A DNA stretch of 64,000 nt, taken from the NCBI GenBank assembly GCA_965218555.1, contig OZ244625.1, positions 868,001 through 932,000 on the forward strand. The letters are read 5' to 3'. The notes below the pieces were generated by a model that was not told the DNA's origin, searched no databases, and saw only the letters and a program-made list of their open reading frames with translations. Numbering within the stretch: the stretch's first letter is position 1; each line of letters begins with the position of its first letter. The stretch is from JAPPLB01 sp965218555 (GTDB taxonomy: Bacteria; Acidobacteriota; Terriglobia; Bryobacterales; UBA6623). Shown here in pieces: positions 42,264-50,770 of the stretch. The position numbers and the translations under genes are program-made.

Positions 42264-43637
42264 GTGGTGACCCTCTTGACCGATCAGCAAATCCGTGATC
42301 CTTATGCACTTACATCCACGGATGTCGAGAACCCACCCCGCTCGCTCGGGACCTTGATTCGGAAGCTTGGTCCCGGCGTCATCCTGGCCGGATCGATTGT
42401 CGGATCCGGCGAGTTGATCGCCACGACCGTCCTGGGAGCGGAGAACGGCTACACGCTGCTTTGGCTGATCGTCTTGAGCTGCGTGATCAAGAACATCATT
42501 CAGAACGAACTCGGGCGTTACGCGATCGGAACCGGAGAGACCACTCTCGAGGCGTTCGATCGGATTCCCGGGCCTCGCTGGGGCGTTTCATGGGTCGTGT
42601 GGCTCTGGGTGCTGATGATCGCCGGGACGGTGCTTACGATCGGGGCCATGCTGGGCGCGATCGGCGAAGTGCTGAACATGCTCGCGCCGGCTGTCCCGAT
42701 CAACGTTTGGACGTGGCTGATCGCTGCTGTGAGCGTGATGATCCTTATCGTTGGCGAATACGGGCTCATTGAGAAGGTCTCCATGGTTCTCGTTTCCTAC
42801 TTCACGCTGATGACCGTGCTTGCCGGAGCGATGCTCGTCACGCAGCCGGAGTACTTCTCGTGGGGGCGCGTGCTCGAAGGGTTCACTTTTCAGAAACCCA
42901 GCGGGGGACTGTTGACGGCGGTCGCGGCGTTCGGCATCACGGGCGCGGGGTCCGTCGAGCTTTTCATGTATCCCTACTGGTGCATCGAGAAGGGCTACGC
43001 ACGCTTCACCGGACCCAAGGAGGATTCGACGGTTTGGCGCGATCGGGCGCGGGGATGGATTCGGGTGATGGGCGTGGACATCATCAGCTCGATGGCACTC
43101 TACACGGTGAGCACGATCGCTTTCTATCTGCTCGGCGCGGGAGTGCTGTTCGGAGCGGGAATCGTGCCCGAGGGTTCGGAGATGATCCGGTCGCTTTCGA
43201 CAATGTATACCGAAACCCTCGGCGATTGGACGCAGCCTTTGTTTCTGCTGGGGGCGGTGATCATTCTCTATTCGAGCGTCTTCGCCGCGGCGGCCGCCCA
43301 CCCGAGAATGCTTGCGGACGTTGTGGGGATGCTGGGGCTGTATGACAAGCACGACTATCGTCGCCGATTGCGGGTCACCCATGTCTTCGTTGTGATCTAT
43401 CTGGTGCTCCCGGCGGTCTGCTACCTCTTTGTGGGCGAGCCCGTGATCATGGTCAAGCTCGGCGGCACGGCGGAAGCCCTGTTGCTGCCGGTCGTCGGGT
43501 TCTCGACGATCTACCTGCGCTATAAACACCTTCCCAAGGCGATCATCCCCAAAGGCTGGCTCACGCTTGGGCTGTGGGTGACGTCCGCCGTCATGGCGTT
43601 CATGATGGCTTACGCGATCGTCGTTCCGCTGTTGTAG
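42264..43637 (+). CDS. NRAMP-like metal ion transporter, 457 aa
   Basis: Ten to eleven membrane helices, e.g. LLWLIVLSCVIKNIIQNEL, VSWVVWLWVLMIAGTVLTIGA, TWLIAAVSVMILIVGEYG and LGLWVTSAVMAFMMAYAIVV. The overall pattern (helix 1 with GPGVILAG, helix 6 GITGAGSVELFMYP) is that of the NRAMP family, but the helix-1 DPGN metal motif reads VGSGEL (46-51), so the ion and mechanism may differ; this subgroup is common in Planctomycetes and Acidobacteria. GTG start at 42264, seven bases after a MITE end, so the element may supply or have displaced its promoter. A second GTG follows at once. Confidence 0.85.
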   Translation: MVTLLTDQQIRDPYALTSTDVENPPRSLGTLIRKLGPGVILAGSIVGSGELIATTVLGAENGYTLLWLIVLSCVIKNIIQNELGRYAIGTGETTLEAFDRIPGPRWGVSWVVWLWVLMIAGTVLTIGAMLGAIGEVLNMLAPAVPINVWTWLIAAVSVMILIVGEYGLIEKVSMVLVSYFTLMTVLAGAMLVTQPEYFSWGRVLEGFTFQKPSGGLLTAVAAFGITGAGSVELFMYPYWCIEKGYARFTGPKEDSTVWRDRARGWIRVMGVDIISSMALYTVSTIAFYLLGAGVLFGAGIVPEGSEMIRSLSTMYTETLGDWTQPLFLLGAVIILYSSVFAAAAAHPRMLADVVGMLGLYDKHDYRRRLRVTHVFVVIYLVLPAVCYLFVGEPVIMVKLGGTAEALLLPVVGFSTIYLRYKHLPKAIIPKGWLTLGLWVTSAVMAFMMAYAIVVPLL

Positions 43638-43708
43638 GCCGCAGAGTCGGAACGGCGGCCGAGGCCTGCCGGCCGCACGTTCGATGCGGTCAAAGCTCGC
43701 TTGACGGG

Positions 43709-43915
43709 TTATGCGTTCACTTTCGGTTGATGCTCGAAGGCGAAATCCCGGATGTTGGCGCTCTCCACTGCATGCTCAATCGTCATGGAGACCAGGTTTC
43801 CCTTCTCGTCCAGATCCAGGTAGATGTTCTCAGACACCTCTCGGGTCTCGGCGACCAGCTCCGAGGTGAACTCAATCAGTGCGGTGTCGGTATCTTCAAA
43901 GTAATTGATCTTCAT
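43709..43915 (-). CDS. DUF2283 small protein
   Basis: 68 residues from ATG 43915 (GGAAAGAGA just upstream). The sequence YFEDTDTALIEFTSE, NIYLDLDEKGNLVSMTIEHA is the DUF2283 pattern of small proteins often paired with a toxin-like partner. Its start overlaps the stop of the upstream 81-residue gene (ATGA), so the two form a coupled pair. Which one, if either, is toxic is not known. Convergent with the transporter. Confidence 0.85.
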   Translation of the reverse strand: MKINYFEDTDTALIEFTSELVAETREVSENIYLDLDEKGNLVSMTIEHAVESANIRDFAFEHQPKVNA

Positions 43916-44157
43916 TCTCTTTCCTTTCTCGGATACCCCCGATCGAAGAATGCATTGTGAACCGTTTCCCCATCTGCAAGCAGAATGACGCGCAGAAAAG
44001 CTCTCTTTTCCTCCACCCAGACCCACTTTCTGATTCTTCCGTCCGACTGGATTTTCTCCTCCACCGGATCGCTGATGGCGGCGAGAATCCATTCATCTCG
44101 AATCTCCTGTCGATCTGGTCGACTCCGACTGTGGTCGAAGTAGCGGGTGGTTTTCAT
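43912..44157 (-). CDS. Small protein paired with DUF2283, possible toxin-like partner
   Basis: 81 residues from ATG 44157: MKTTRYFDHSRSRPDR then IRKWVWVEEKRAFLRVILLADGETVHNAFFDRG. The compact basic beta-rich fold and pairing with DUF2283 suggest a toxin-antitoxin-like module; family members are common and mostly unstudied. The frame stays open upstream into MITE copy 2 (ATG 44313), so a longer MITE-started form of 133 residues is possible. No known catalytic motif is seen. Confidence 0.75.
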   Translation of the reverse strand: MKTTRYFDHSRSRPDRQEIRDEWILAAISDPVEEKIQSDGRIRKWVWVEEKRAFLRVILLADGETVHNAFFDRGYPRKERE

Positions 44158-44183
44158 GGACTCGTTTCCGGCATGCACGCCTA

Positions 44184-44361
44184 GCCCGCATGTCTCACCA
44201 CGTGGCGAGGCGAAGTGCGTGAGAGGGCCGTCAGGACGAGGCGCGAGCCGCTTGGCGCGCGCAGGTGTACTTGATGGTACATCGAGCACGGCAAGCAAGC
44301 GCAACGAAGTCATGGCGGTCTTATCGCGTGCTCCGGCCGTCAGGTGGTGAGAAATGCAGGC
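44184..44361 (-). mobile_element. 178 bp MITE-like palindromic element, copy 2
   Basis: Same element as copy 1, with ends GCCCGCATGTCTCACCA and TGGTGAGAAATGCAGGC. TA lies on the left (44182-44183) but TG on the right. Its minus-strand frame (MTSLRLLAVLDVPSSTP) runs without a stop into the gene at 44157. Confidence 0.85.
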
Positions 44362-44510
44362 TGGTCATGCCTGGCAGCTATGCCATCGCGTCGGGCCGCC
44401 CGATTCATCTTCTATGATTTTGGCCTGCATCGGGATACAGGGCAATAGACCTATGTCGGCGCGAGCGAACGCCGCGTTCCGCAACCACCCCGTCGTCGCC
44501 CGCTCGGCTT

Positions 44511-47342
44511 TCAAGCGGCAGTCGCGCGCGAATGCCGCGCGAGAATATCCTGGATGTCGCCGGGAGCCCTCGACACATCCCCCGCCCAGCGGCCGAAGCC
44601 GCCGTGCGCGTTGACGGCGTTGACCCATTCGGCGAGGAACCGGCGTTTGCTTCGGTTCTGTTCGCTGTCCTGTCCCTTGGTTTCCAGTACCAACATATCG
44701 CCAGACTTGAGCCGGATGAGGAAATCGGGACGGTACTTCCGCACCACGCCGCGATGGACGTAGAACACTTCGAAGCCGAGATGATCGTTTTTTACCCAAG
44801 CGGCCACCTCGGGGCTGTGGTCGAGCGCAAAGGCCTCCGATGCCTCCCAGGTGCTGTCATAGACGCAGAAATTGATGTGGCTGCGCGCGGTGTGCTCGCA
44901 GGGCCTGCCGGTGTACCACGTCGTCATGTCTCCGGTTGAACGGATAGGCCGGTCCCGGTCGAACACCGGCTCCAGGCTCTCGGTGTTGTCCAAGCGGATC
45001 GCCTCCCAGATATGCTGGACCACCTTGGTCATGTTGAGCGTGATGATGAGGCGGCGCATGAGATCGTTGTGAAGGAACAGGGAGGGGGTGATGCTGATTC
45101 TGTCCGAACGGATGAATTGCTCGATCAGCCGCACGAGCTGGGCCAGCAGGAACGCCCGGCCGCCCCGCCAGTTCTCTTGCATCTGGTCGTAGACGTCCCG
45201 CGCGGTCTCGAAGATGATCCGTTGTGTGCGGAACTCCCGCGCCAGGTTCTCCAGGTCGATGGCCTTGATCTTCGTTACGTCCGGCTTGCCCTCGACGATC
45301 GGAGCAATCTCGGCGATCTTTGCGGTCGCGCCCGCGTCGAGTTCCAGGCGTGCCACCTTGCCCCAATCCAGGGACAGGCGCGGACGGTAGTTGTGGTCGA
45401 TGCGGATCACGTTCGGCCAAGAGATTTCGAAAGCCGCTTTGTCCGCTACCGGCTCGATGGCGGTCTTGGGCTCGGGCGGAGGCGGCGGGGTGTCATCTCC
45501 GCCCTCGTGGGGCAGGAAGGTGAAGGGCACGCCGAAAATGTTGACGTATTCCGGCTCGAATAGTTCAATCGCTGTTCCAGTTGCAGGGTCCTTCTGTTTT
45601 TTCGTCTCGTAGGAAGTGCGGCGCAGACCGCGTCCGACGACCTGCTCGCAGAGAAGCTGGCTGGTGAACGCGCGCAGACCCATGATGTGGGTCACGGTCT
45701 TTGCATCCCAGCCCTCGGAAAGCATTCCGACGGAGATCACTTTCTGTATCTGCGCTCCTTCCCTTCCGGGTCGGCCCACGGTATCCACTTGCCGGCGTAG
45801 CAACTCGGCCTGCTGTTTTCTGGTCAGCTTGCGTGTGCGGCTGCCGTCGGCGTTTTCTCCACTCTCGCCGCCGACATCCGCGATCGGTTCCTCGGCGGCC
45901 TCGGCCGCGTCAAGCACCTTCGAATCGATGTGGAGAGTCCGCTTCGGTTCACATAGTTCGCTGATTTGCACCTTCCTGTGGTCGAAGGCATGCTTGATCC
46001 GGGCCGCCGTCTCGGTGCGGTTGGCCACGGTGATCATGACCGGCGGGGTGATGACCGATCGCGCTTCCCAATCCCTGGCGGTTTCGCGCCAATCGTAGCC
46101 CAGCAGGTAATAGCCGTTCATGACCAGATCCGGCAGCGGCTCCTCGGGCTTGGCCCGCCGGTTCAGATCATCCTTGACCTCGGCATCGTTGTAGATGTGG
46201 TAGAGACGGGATTTGTAGGTCTTGGCGTCGGGCGCCGCGTCGTCGCGAATCACGACGCGCGGGGTCTTGACCAGACCGGACTCGATGGCGTCGTTCAGGC
46301 CGAAGTCGCTCACGATCCAGCCGAACAGCGCCTCCTCGGAACTCCGTTTGCCTGACGGCGCGAAGGGTGTGGCGGAGAAGTCGTAGCAAGTGAGGATGCC
46401 CCTTGCCCTGTGGATTCGATCGAGGCCGCCGACCCACTTGGTCGCCTCCTCGATTTCATCCCTGGCAACGCCCTTGACCTTGGACCCGGCGGGAACGCGC
46501 CAGGCATGATGCGCCTCGTCGTTGATGACCAGGACGTTCCGGGCATTCGCCATGTCGCCCAGGACCTCGCGGACATAGGCCTCGTCGCTCTTGGCTCCGC
46601 GCTTGTCCACGCCGCGCTTCCCGGCGACCTTCTCTTCGGTCTCCCAATTGAGCGCGTGCCAGTTGCGGATCACGACCCTGCCTTGGCGCAGCTTGTCGAG
46701 CAGGGACGACGGCACGATGCGGAACGCTTTGTAATAGTTCTCCGGATGAGACGGCTCCAGCACGGCCAGACGGCTCTTGACCGTTAAACCCGGAGCGATC
46801 ACCAGTACGTTCCGGGCGAACCGCGCATCCTGGGGATGCGCGGCCTTGTTCAGGATGTGCCAGGCGATGACCATGGCCATGACGACGGTCTTGCCCGAAC
46901 CGGTCGCCATCTTCGCGCAGAGCCGCTGGAACGTCCCCCCGTCGGAAGGAATGTCCACGCCGACTTTAGCGGCCGCCGGCGCCTCGGCGAGCCAGATCAG
47001 CGTCTCGGCGGCCTCCAGTTGGCAGAAGAAAAACCGCCGGCTGTCGAACTCCTCGGGGTTCGTCCAGTGCTCCAGCAGCCGCTTCGTGATTCCCGTAACG
47101 CCCGGGTACCCGGCCTCGCGCCACGCCCTGACGCGCGGCCGAATCCGGTTGACCAGCGGGATTTCTACAAACACACCGGGGTCGTCGAATGCCTTGGAAT
47201 CGCTCGACGCGACCACATAGCCGGCCGGGCGACGGCCGTCCGCAAGATCGAACAGACGAGTTGTCCGATCATAGCTCCAATGTCGGGCCGGTTCCTCGTA
47301 GGGCGAGTTGACAATCAGCCGGTCGATGGTCGCGCGGGCCAT
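44511..47342 (-). CDS. Type III-like restriction helicase-nuclease (BPTD_3080-like)
   Basis: 943 residues from ATG 47342. Superfamily 2 helicase core: Walker A ATGSGKT (146-152), DEAH box in VINDEAHHAWR, motif III SATPFAPSG, motif V/VI SEGWDAKTVTHIMG and QVVGRGLRR. The C-terminal part has PDFLIRLKSGDMLVLETKG, a PD-(D/E)xK nuclease pattern, so the chain can both translocate on and cut DNA. This is the restriction arm of a defence operon; a partner methyltransferase should exist and only its tail may remain at 49569. The ATG overlaps the hepT stop (TAATG). Confidence 0.9.
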   Translation of the reverse strand: MARATIDRLIVNSPYEEPARHWSYDRTTRLFDLADGRRPAGYVVASSDSKAFDDPGVFVEIPLVNRIRPRVRAWREAGYPGVTGITKRLLEHWTNPEEFDSRRFFFCQLEAAETLIWLAEAPAAAKVGVDIPSDGGTFQRLCAKMATGSGKTVVMAMVIAWHILNKAAHPQDARFARNVLVIAPGLTVKSRLAVLEPSHPENYYKAFRIVPSSLLDKLRQGRVVIRNWHALNWETEEKVAGKRGVDKRGAKSDEAYVREVLGDMANARNVLVINDEAHHAWRVPAGSKVKGVARDEIEEATKWVGGLDRIHRARGILTCYDFSATPFAPSGKRSSEEALFGWIVSDFGLNDAIESGLVKTPRVVIRDDAAPDAKTYKSRLYHIYNDAEVKDDLNRRAKPEEPLPDLVMNGYYLLGYDWRETARDWEARSVITPPVMITVANRTETAARIKHAFDHRKVQISELCEPKRTLHIDSKVLDAAEAAEEPIADVGGESGENADGSRTRKLTRKQQAELLRRQVDTVGRPGREGAQIQKVISVGMLSEGWDAKTVTHIMGLRAFTSQLLCEQVVGRGLRRTSYETKKQKDPATGTAIELFEPEYVNIFGVPFTFLPHEGGDDTPPPPPEPKTAIEPVADKAAFEISWPNVIRIDHNYRPRLSLDWGKVARLELDAGATAKIAEIAPIVEGKPDVTKIKAIDLENLAREFRTQRIIFETARDVYDQMQENWRGGRAFLLAQLVRLIEQFIRSDRISITPSLFLHNDLMRRLIITLNMTKVVQHIWEAIRLDNTESLEPVFDRDRPIRSTGDMTTWYTGRPCEHTARSHINFCVYDSTWEASEAFALDHSPEVAAWVKNDHLGFEVFYVHRGVVRKYRPDFLIRLKSGDMLVLETKGQDSEQNRSKRRFLAEWVNAVNAHGGFGRWAGDVSRAPGDIQDILARHSRATAA

Positions 47343-47683
47343 TACTCCGTCTCCGGCGCCGCCAGCGGTTCGAGTTGGGTGATCAGATAAGGGATGTCCC
47401 GCTGCACGGTCTCCCACACGCGCTCCAAGTTCACTTCGAAGTATGCGTGCACAAGACGATTCCGCAAGCCGATGATCTTGGGCCAGGGAATCTCGGGATG
47501 CGCCTCTTTCGTATCGGCGCTGACACGGGATGCAACCTCACCGACGATTTCCACCGCTTTCAGAATCACGAGCTGCGTCATGCGGTTTCGCTCGAACTCT
47601 GGAAAGGTCCGTCCGGCGGCGAATTACACTGCTTCGCGCGCCGCCAGCAGCATGTCGAGCAGACAGGCATCGTCAGGCCGCAT
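47342..47683 (-). pseudogene. hepT: HepT toxin gene interrupted by an in-frame TAA
   Basis: HepT is the HEPN-domain RNase of the MntA/HepT toxin-antitoxin pair. Read from ATG 47683, which overlaps the mntA end by 11 bp, the frame codes MRPDDACLLDMLLAAREAV, then TAA at 47624-47626, then FAAGRTFPEFERNR and the rest of a normal HEPN protein to 47342. The catalytic R-x4-H-x-Y motif is intact (R74, H79, Y81: RNRLVHAY). A downstream ATG at 47581 could still yield a 79-residue product lacking helix 1. One base change explains the stop. It sits inside the defence operon between mntA and the restriction gene. Confidence 0.8.
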
Positions 47684-47984
47684 AGATCGTCTCGGCGGAA
47701 TCGAGGATAGCCTTGCGGCAGATGTAGTTTCGGCTCTGTTCGACCGCCGTGCGTTCGATCAGACCCACCACCCGGCCGAGCATTTGGCTCAACTCATTCT
47801 CCATTTGTGCGATATCCAGGAGCGTGTGCCGCGCTTGCGAATCGAAGTGCACCAGCACATCGATGTCGCTGTCGGGGCCAAAGTCGTCTCGGAGCACGGA
47901 ACCGAACAGCGCCAACTCAACAATCCGCCAGCGCTTACAAAAAGCGGTGAGCTGATCCTTTCGAATAGACACCTGCGGATTCAT
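47673..47984 (-). CDS. mntA: MntA-type nucleotidyltransferase antitoxin
   Basis: 103-residue minimal nucleotidyltransferase: ALFGSVLRDD with GS at 28-29 and the metal-binding pair D40 and D42 (SDIDVLV). In known pairs MntA modifies HepT at its active-site tyrosine with AMP groups and so silences it. Overlaps the three-Cys gene upstream (ATGA) and hepT downstream. With hepT broken, its guard role here is probably lost or relaxed. Confidence 0.9.
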   Translation of the reverse strand: MNPQVSIRKDQLTAFCKRWRIVELALFGSVLRDDFGPDSDIDVLVHFDSQARHTLLDIAQMENELSQMLGRVVGLIERTAVEQSRNYICRKAILDSAETIYAA

Positions 47985-48706
47985 GGTGTTGCAACCTTCG
48001 GCTCGGGCATCTCATTCCAGATTCGATTATCCAGCATCCGGCCGGTCGTTTTCTTGAATACGCCGCCCCATTGCTTGAAGAAGAACGGCACTTTGCTTTC
48101 GAGGCAGTTGTCGCGGATGTCCCGCACCCAGTCGGCTTCCATCGGCCGCGCGCCTGGCCCGGATTCTCCGCCGACGATCACCCAATCGATCTCTTGAAGC
48201 GGAATGCCGGGCAACGGTCCGAGTAAGGGTTCGAGAGAAAGAAATTTCGTATGGGCGTTCGTTTCCCTGAGCCGATCCAGCCGCCCCAGCCACTTTTGGG
48301 ACTCGATGCTGGCGCCGAGCCAGATGTTCGGCATCCAGCACAGTCTCTCGTCCAGCGCCGCGACGCGGGCTGGGCGCTTGGTGAGCACCTGAAAGGTGTG
48401 CTGCGTCGCGCGGTTCATGACTTCAAAAACGGCCTCGATGAACGACGACGGAACCGACTCGTGAAATAGATCAGACATGGAGTTGGTGAACACGAGCCGC
48501 GGCCGCCGCCACCGCAGCGGCTCGTTCAGAACGGACTCGTGAACAGCAACCGCGAACCCCTCTTTGTATTTGTCCAGCCCCATGGCCCGCAGCCTCTTGG
48601 ACATGCGCTCGGCATAGCAGAGTTTGCAGCCGTCGCTGATCTTGGTGCAGCCCGTCACCGGGTTCCAAGTCACCTCGGTCCATTCGATCGTGGAGCGCGT
48701 GGACAT
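47981..48706 (-). CDS. Three-Cys-motif protein (phage Gp37/Gp68, DUF5131)
   Basis: 241 residues. The N-terminal WNPVTGCTKISDGCKLCYAE holds the three cysteines C20, C27 and C30 (C-x6-C-x2-C) after which the family is named, a spacing like that of iron-sulfur/radical SAM-type sites. Other conserved parts: LVFTNSMSDLFHESVP, FQVLTKRP, WLGASIE, LSLEPLLGPLP and WVIVGGESGPGARPM. Usually found next to TcmP, as here (2 bp gap). Its role is unknown; both occur in defence islands and phages. Confidence 0.9.
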   Translation of the reverse strand: MSTRSTIEWTEVTWNPVTGCTKISDGCKLCYAERMSKRLRAMGLDKYKEGFAVAVHESVLNEPLRWRRPRLVFTNSMSDLFHESVPSSFIEAVFEVMNRATQHTFQVLTKRPARVAALDERLCWMPNIWLGASIESQKWLGRLDRLRETNAHTKFLSLEPLLGPLPGIPLQEIDWVIVGGESGPGARPMEADWVRDIRDNCLESKVPFFFKQWGGVFKKTTGRMLDNRIWNEMPEPKVATP

Positions 48707-48708
48707 GG

Positions 48709-49572
48709 CTACAGGTGGTCCAGGATATGCTTGGCAATGTTCTTCGCGAGCCTATTGCCCTTTGGATTGCCGACGCAGAACAGAAGTTCGAACAATGGGG
48801 AATTCCTGGAGTTTCTTAAAGTTCTGGACCTCGAGAGAAACCTGTCGCCGAACAAGCTGGTGAGCTTGTTCTTGTAGATTGCGAGCAGCCCATCTACACC
48901 TGTATCCCGCCCATGCTCAACGCCTCCAAACAGACTCTGCTGTGGGTTTTCACGGTACAGATCCCTCCAGCTTCGATCGCCAAACACTCTTGTCAGGCGG
49001 GTGGCCCATCCGCCTGAGATATTGTCTGGCAGCTTTGATTTTGGAAGTATCCGCGCGATTGCGGATACGGGAAACAGAATCCAGGTGTCAAGCGCGTTGA
49101 AGCCCGCTATCCTTTCGATGGTCGGCCACTCGACCTCGGTGGCGAACGGGTCCAGAAAAAGAACGCCACGCCATCCGCGCCAATCTTCGTTAAGATTGGA
49201 CAGAAATTCATTCGCCTCGGAGTTCTCTATCGAGATATTTCTCCCAGGATTCGTTGCACGCACCTTCTCTAACTTCACGCACCGGGCCGGCTCTTTCTCG
49301 ACAAAGATCAGCCTGTCGAAAGGCTTGTCGTCAATCTTGACAGCGCGTTCAACGGAGCCGTTGACGAAGTCGTCGATCTCGTTATCTACCTCACCGCCGG
49401 GCAGTGCTATCCGGCCCGTACCCGCAAAAGCATCAATGTACATGAGCTTGAACGGTTGTCCCTTCAACGCCGTCGTGTACGCGTCGAGGTAACTCTCCAA
49501 TATGCCAAGCTTTTCGAGTGTCCACGCTCCACCGAACTGCCTGGATCGATTCTGTTCCCGGTCCGTCATCAT
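48709..49572 (-). CDS. tcmP: Three-Cys-motif partner protein TcmP
   Basis: 287 residues from the first of two adjacent ATGs (49572). Family marks: YLDAYTTAL, YIDAFAGTGR (like a methyltransferase SAM-binding loop), FVEKEPARC, GVLFLDPFATEVEW and the late ELLFCVGNPKGNRLA. The Rossmann-like pattern with IDAFAG and DPFA suggests a methyltransferase-like fold, though activity is unproven. Two bases from the three-Cys gene; its start overlaps the stop of the truncated gene at 49569, so it was translated in the same operon. Confidence 0.88.
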   Translation of the reverse strand: MMTDREQNRSRQFGGAWTLEKLGILESYLDAYTTALKGQPFKLMYIDAFAGTGRIALPGGEVDNEIDDFVNGSVERAVKIDDKPFDRLIFVEKEPARCVKLEKVRATNPGRNISIENSEANEFLSNLNEDWRGWRGVLFLDPFATEVEWPTIERIAGFNALDTWILFPVSAIARILPKSKLPDNISGGWATRLTRVFGDRSWRDLYRENPQQSLFGGVEHGRDTGVDGLLAIYKNKLTSLFGDRFLSRSRTLRNSRNSPLFELLFCVGNPKGNRLAKNIAKHILDHL

Positions 49573-49657
49573 TCCAGATCTACGATCTTCAAGCTCTCGA
49601 CCCCCGAGTCGTCCACGATCTTGACCGTCGCCCGCCGGTCCTCCCGGCTGCACATTG
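49569..49657 (-). pseudogene. 3' remnant of a lost operon gene, probably the methyltransferase
   Basis: In frame with a TGA that overlaps the tcmP ATG-ATG, the minus strand codes SREDRRATV then VKIVDDSGVESLKIVDLE. This has the look of the C-terminal tail of the site-specific DNA methyltransferase or helicase that usually precedes such genes. It is cut off at base 49657, where the sugar isomerase stop codon begins, so everything upstream in the gene is missing. The identity of the parent gene is inferred. Confidence 0.6.
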
Positions 49658-50557
49658 CTAGAGCGCCGCCAACGATTCCAAATGCCGCCGGGCCCGATTG
49701 ATCTCTGCCGAAACTTTTTCGGCCGTCGGCAGTATCGGGATGCCGCGGGGATAGGGATGCATGAAGATCGAGACGAAGCCTCGATAGCCGGTCTGCTTCA
49801 GCGCTTTGACGATCGGGCGGAAGTCCAGCGGCCCTCTGCCGGGCATTTGGAGCAATTCGTCTTGCTTGGACAGCTTGCCGGAACCCTTGCCGTGCTGCCA
49901 GGCGTAGAACATCACCATGCGGTCGCCGAGATTGCGAATGAGACCGGCAATCAAGTCCGGATTCTGCGGCAGGTGATAGGGCGCCAAGGCGATCCCCAGG
50001 TGCTTTGACGGCGCAAACTCGACAAGCCACTTCACAGCGTCCGGAGAATCGATCAAGTTGTTCGCGTGATTCTCGACACCGATCGTCACGCCGGCCTGCT
50101 CGGCGGCGTCGACATGCGGCTTGAGCTTTGCGGCGAATTGTTGTACGGCCGTCCTCAAATCCGCACCGGTGAGACCTTTCGGCCCCCTCCCGCCACAGAT
50201 CAATAATTCCGCCCCGAACTTGCGGGCGACCAACATTTCCGCTTGCAGGCCGAACGGTCCGAGGTCGTAGTGCGTCAACACCCCGAGCTTGACTTGATGG
50301 CGTGCGAGCAGGGCCGCGAAGGCATCGTGCCCCATTACCTCCATCTGCTCGCGTTGGTTGCCGTGGACGCGCGGCCAGATATCGATGTGCTCGGCGCCTG
50401 TCTTGCGGACCTCCGGGACGATGTTCTCGACAGGCATCGTCCCGTACATGCATGAGGAGAGCACATACCGGAACCCGCCTGGCGAGGTTGCCCGCAGGCC
50501 GGCGCCAAAGCCGGCGACGGCTCCGGCAAGACAGCGAGTGAACCACCTTCGATTCAT
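49658..50557 (-). CDS. Tat-exported sugar phosphate isomerase/epimerase-like protein
   Basis: 299 residues from ATG 50557. The N-terminus MNRRWFTRCLAGAVAGFGAG is a Tat signal (RRWF). The rest is a xylose-isomerase-like TIM barrel: HIDIWPRVHGNQREQ, LLICGGRGPKGLTG, IGVENHANN (metal-binding Glu), LGIALAPYHLPQN and the late YRGFVSIFMHPYPRG. Members of this exported group are typical of Planctomycetes and Acidobacteria. MITE copy 3 lies 35 bp upstream and its frame (ATG inside the element) continues in frame into this gene. Its 3' end abuts foreign sequence directly at 49657. Confidence 0.88.
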   Translation of the reverse strand: MNRRWFTRCLAGAVAGFGAGLRATSPGGFRYVLSSCMYGTMPVENIVPEVRKTGAEHIDIWPRVHGNQREQMEVMGHDAFAALLARHQVKLGVLTHYDLGPFGLQAEMLVARKFGAELLICGGRGPKGLTGADLRTAVQQFAAKLKPHVDAAEQAGVTIGVENHANNLIDSPDAVKWLVEFAPSKHLGIALAPYHLPQNPDLIAGLIRNLGDRMVMFYAWQHGKGSGKLSKQDELLQMPGRGPLDFRPIVKALKQTGYRGFVSIFMHPYPRGIPILPTAEKVSAEINRARRHLESLAAL

Positions 50558-50592
50558 GGGGTATGTGGGCGTCACGCGATGATCCATGGCTG

Positions 50593-50770
50593 ACCTGTAT
50601 TTCTCACCACATGGCGAGGCGAAGTGCGTGAGAGGGCCGTCAGGATGAGGCGCGAGCCGCTTGGCGCGCGCAGGTGTACTTGAGAGTACATCGAGCACGC
50701 CAAGCAAGCGCAACGAAGTCATGGCGGTCTTATCGCGTGCTTCGGCCGTCGGGTGGTGTGAAATGCAGGT
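50593..50770 (-). mobile_element. 178 bp MITE-like palindromic element, copy 3
   Basis: Ends ACCTGTATTTCTCACCA and TGGTGTGAAATGCAGGT; TA flanks the right side (50771-50772) and TG the left. The right flank supplies the stop codon of the glucokinase gene (TAA at 50770-50772). The minus-strand frame MTSLRLLGVLDVLSSTP runs open into the sugar isomerase gene. Confidence 0.85.
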
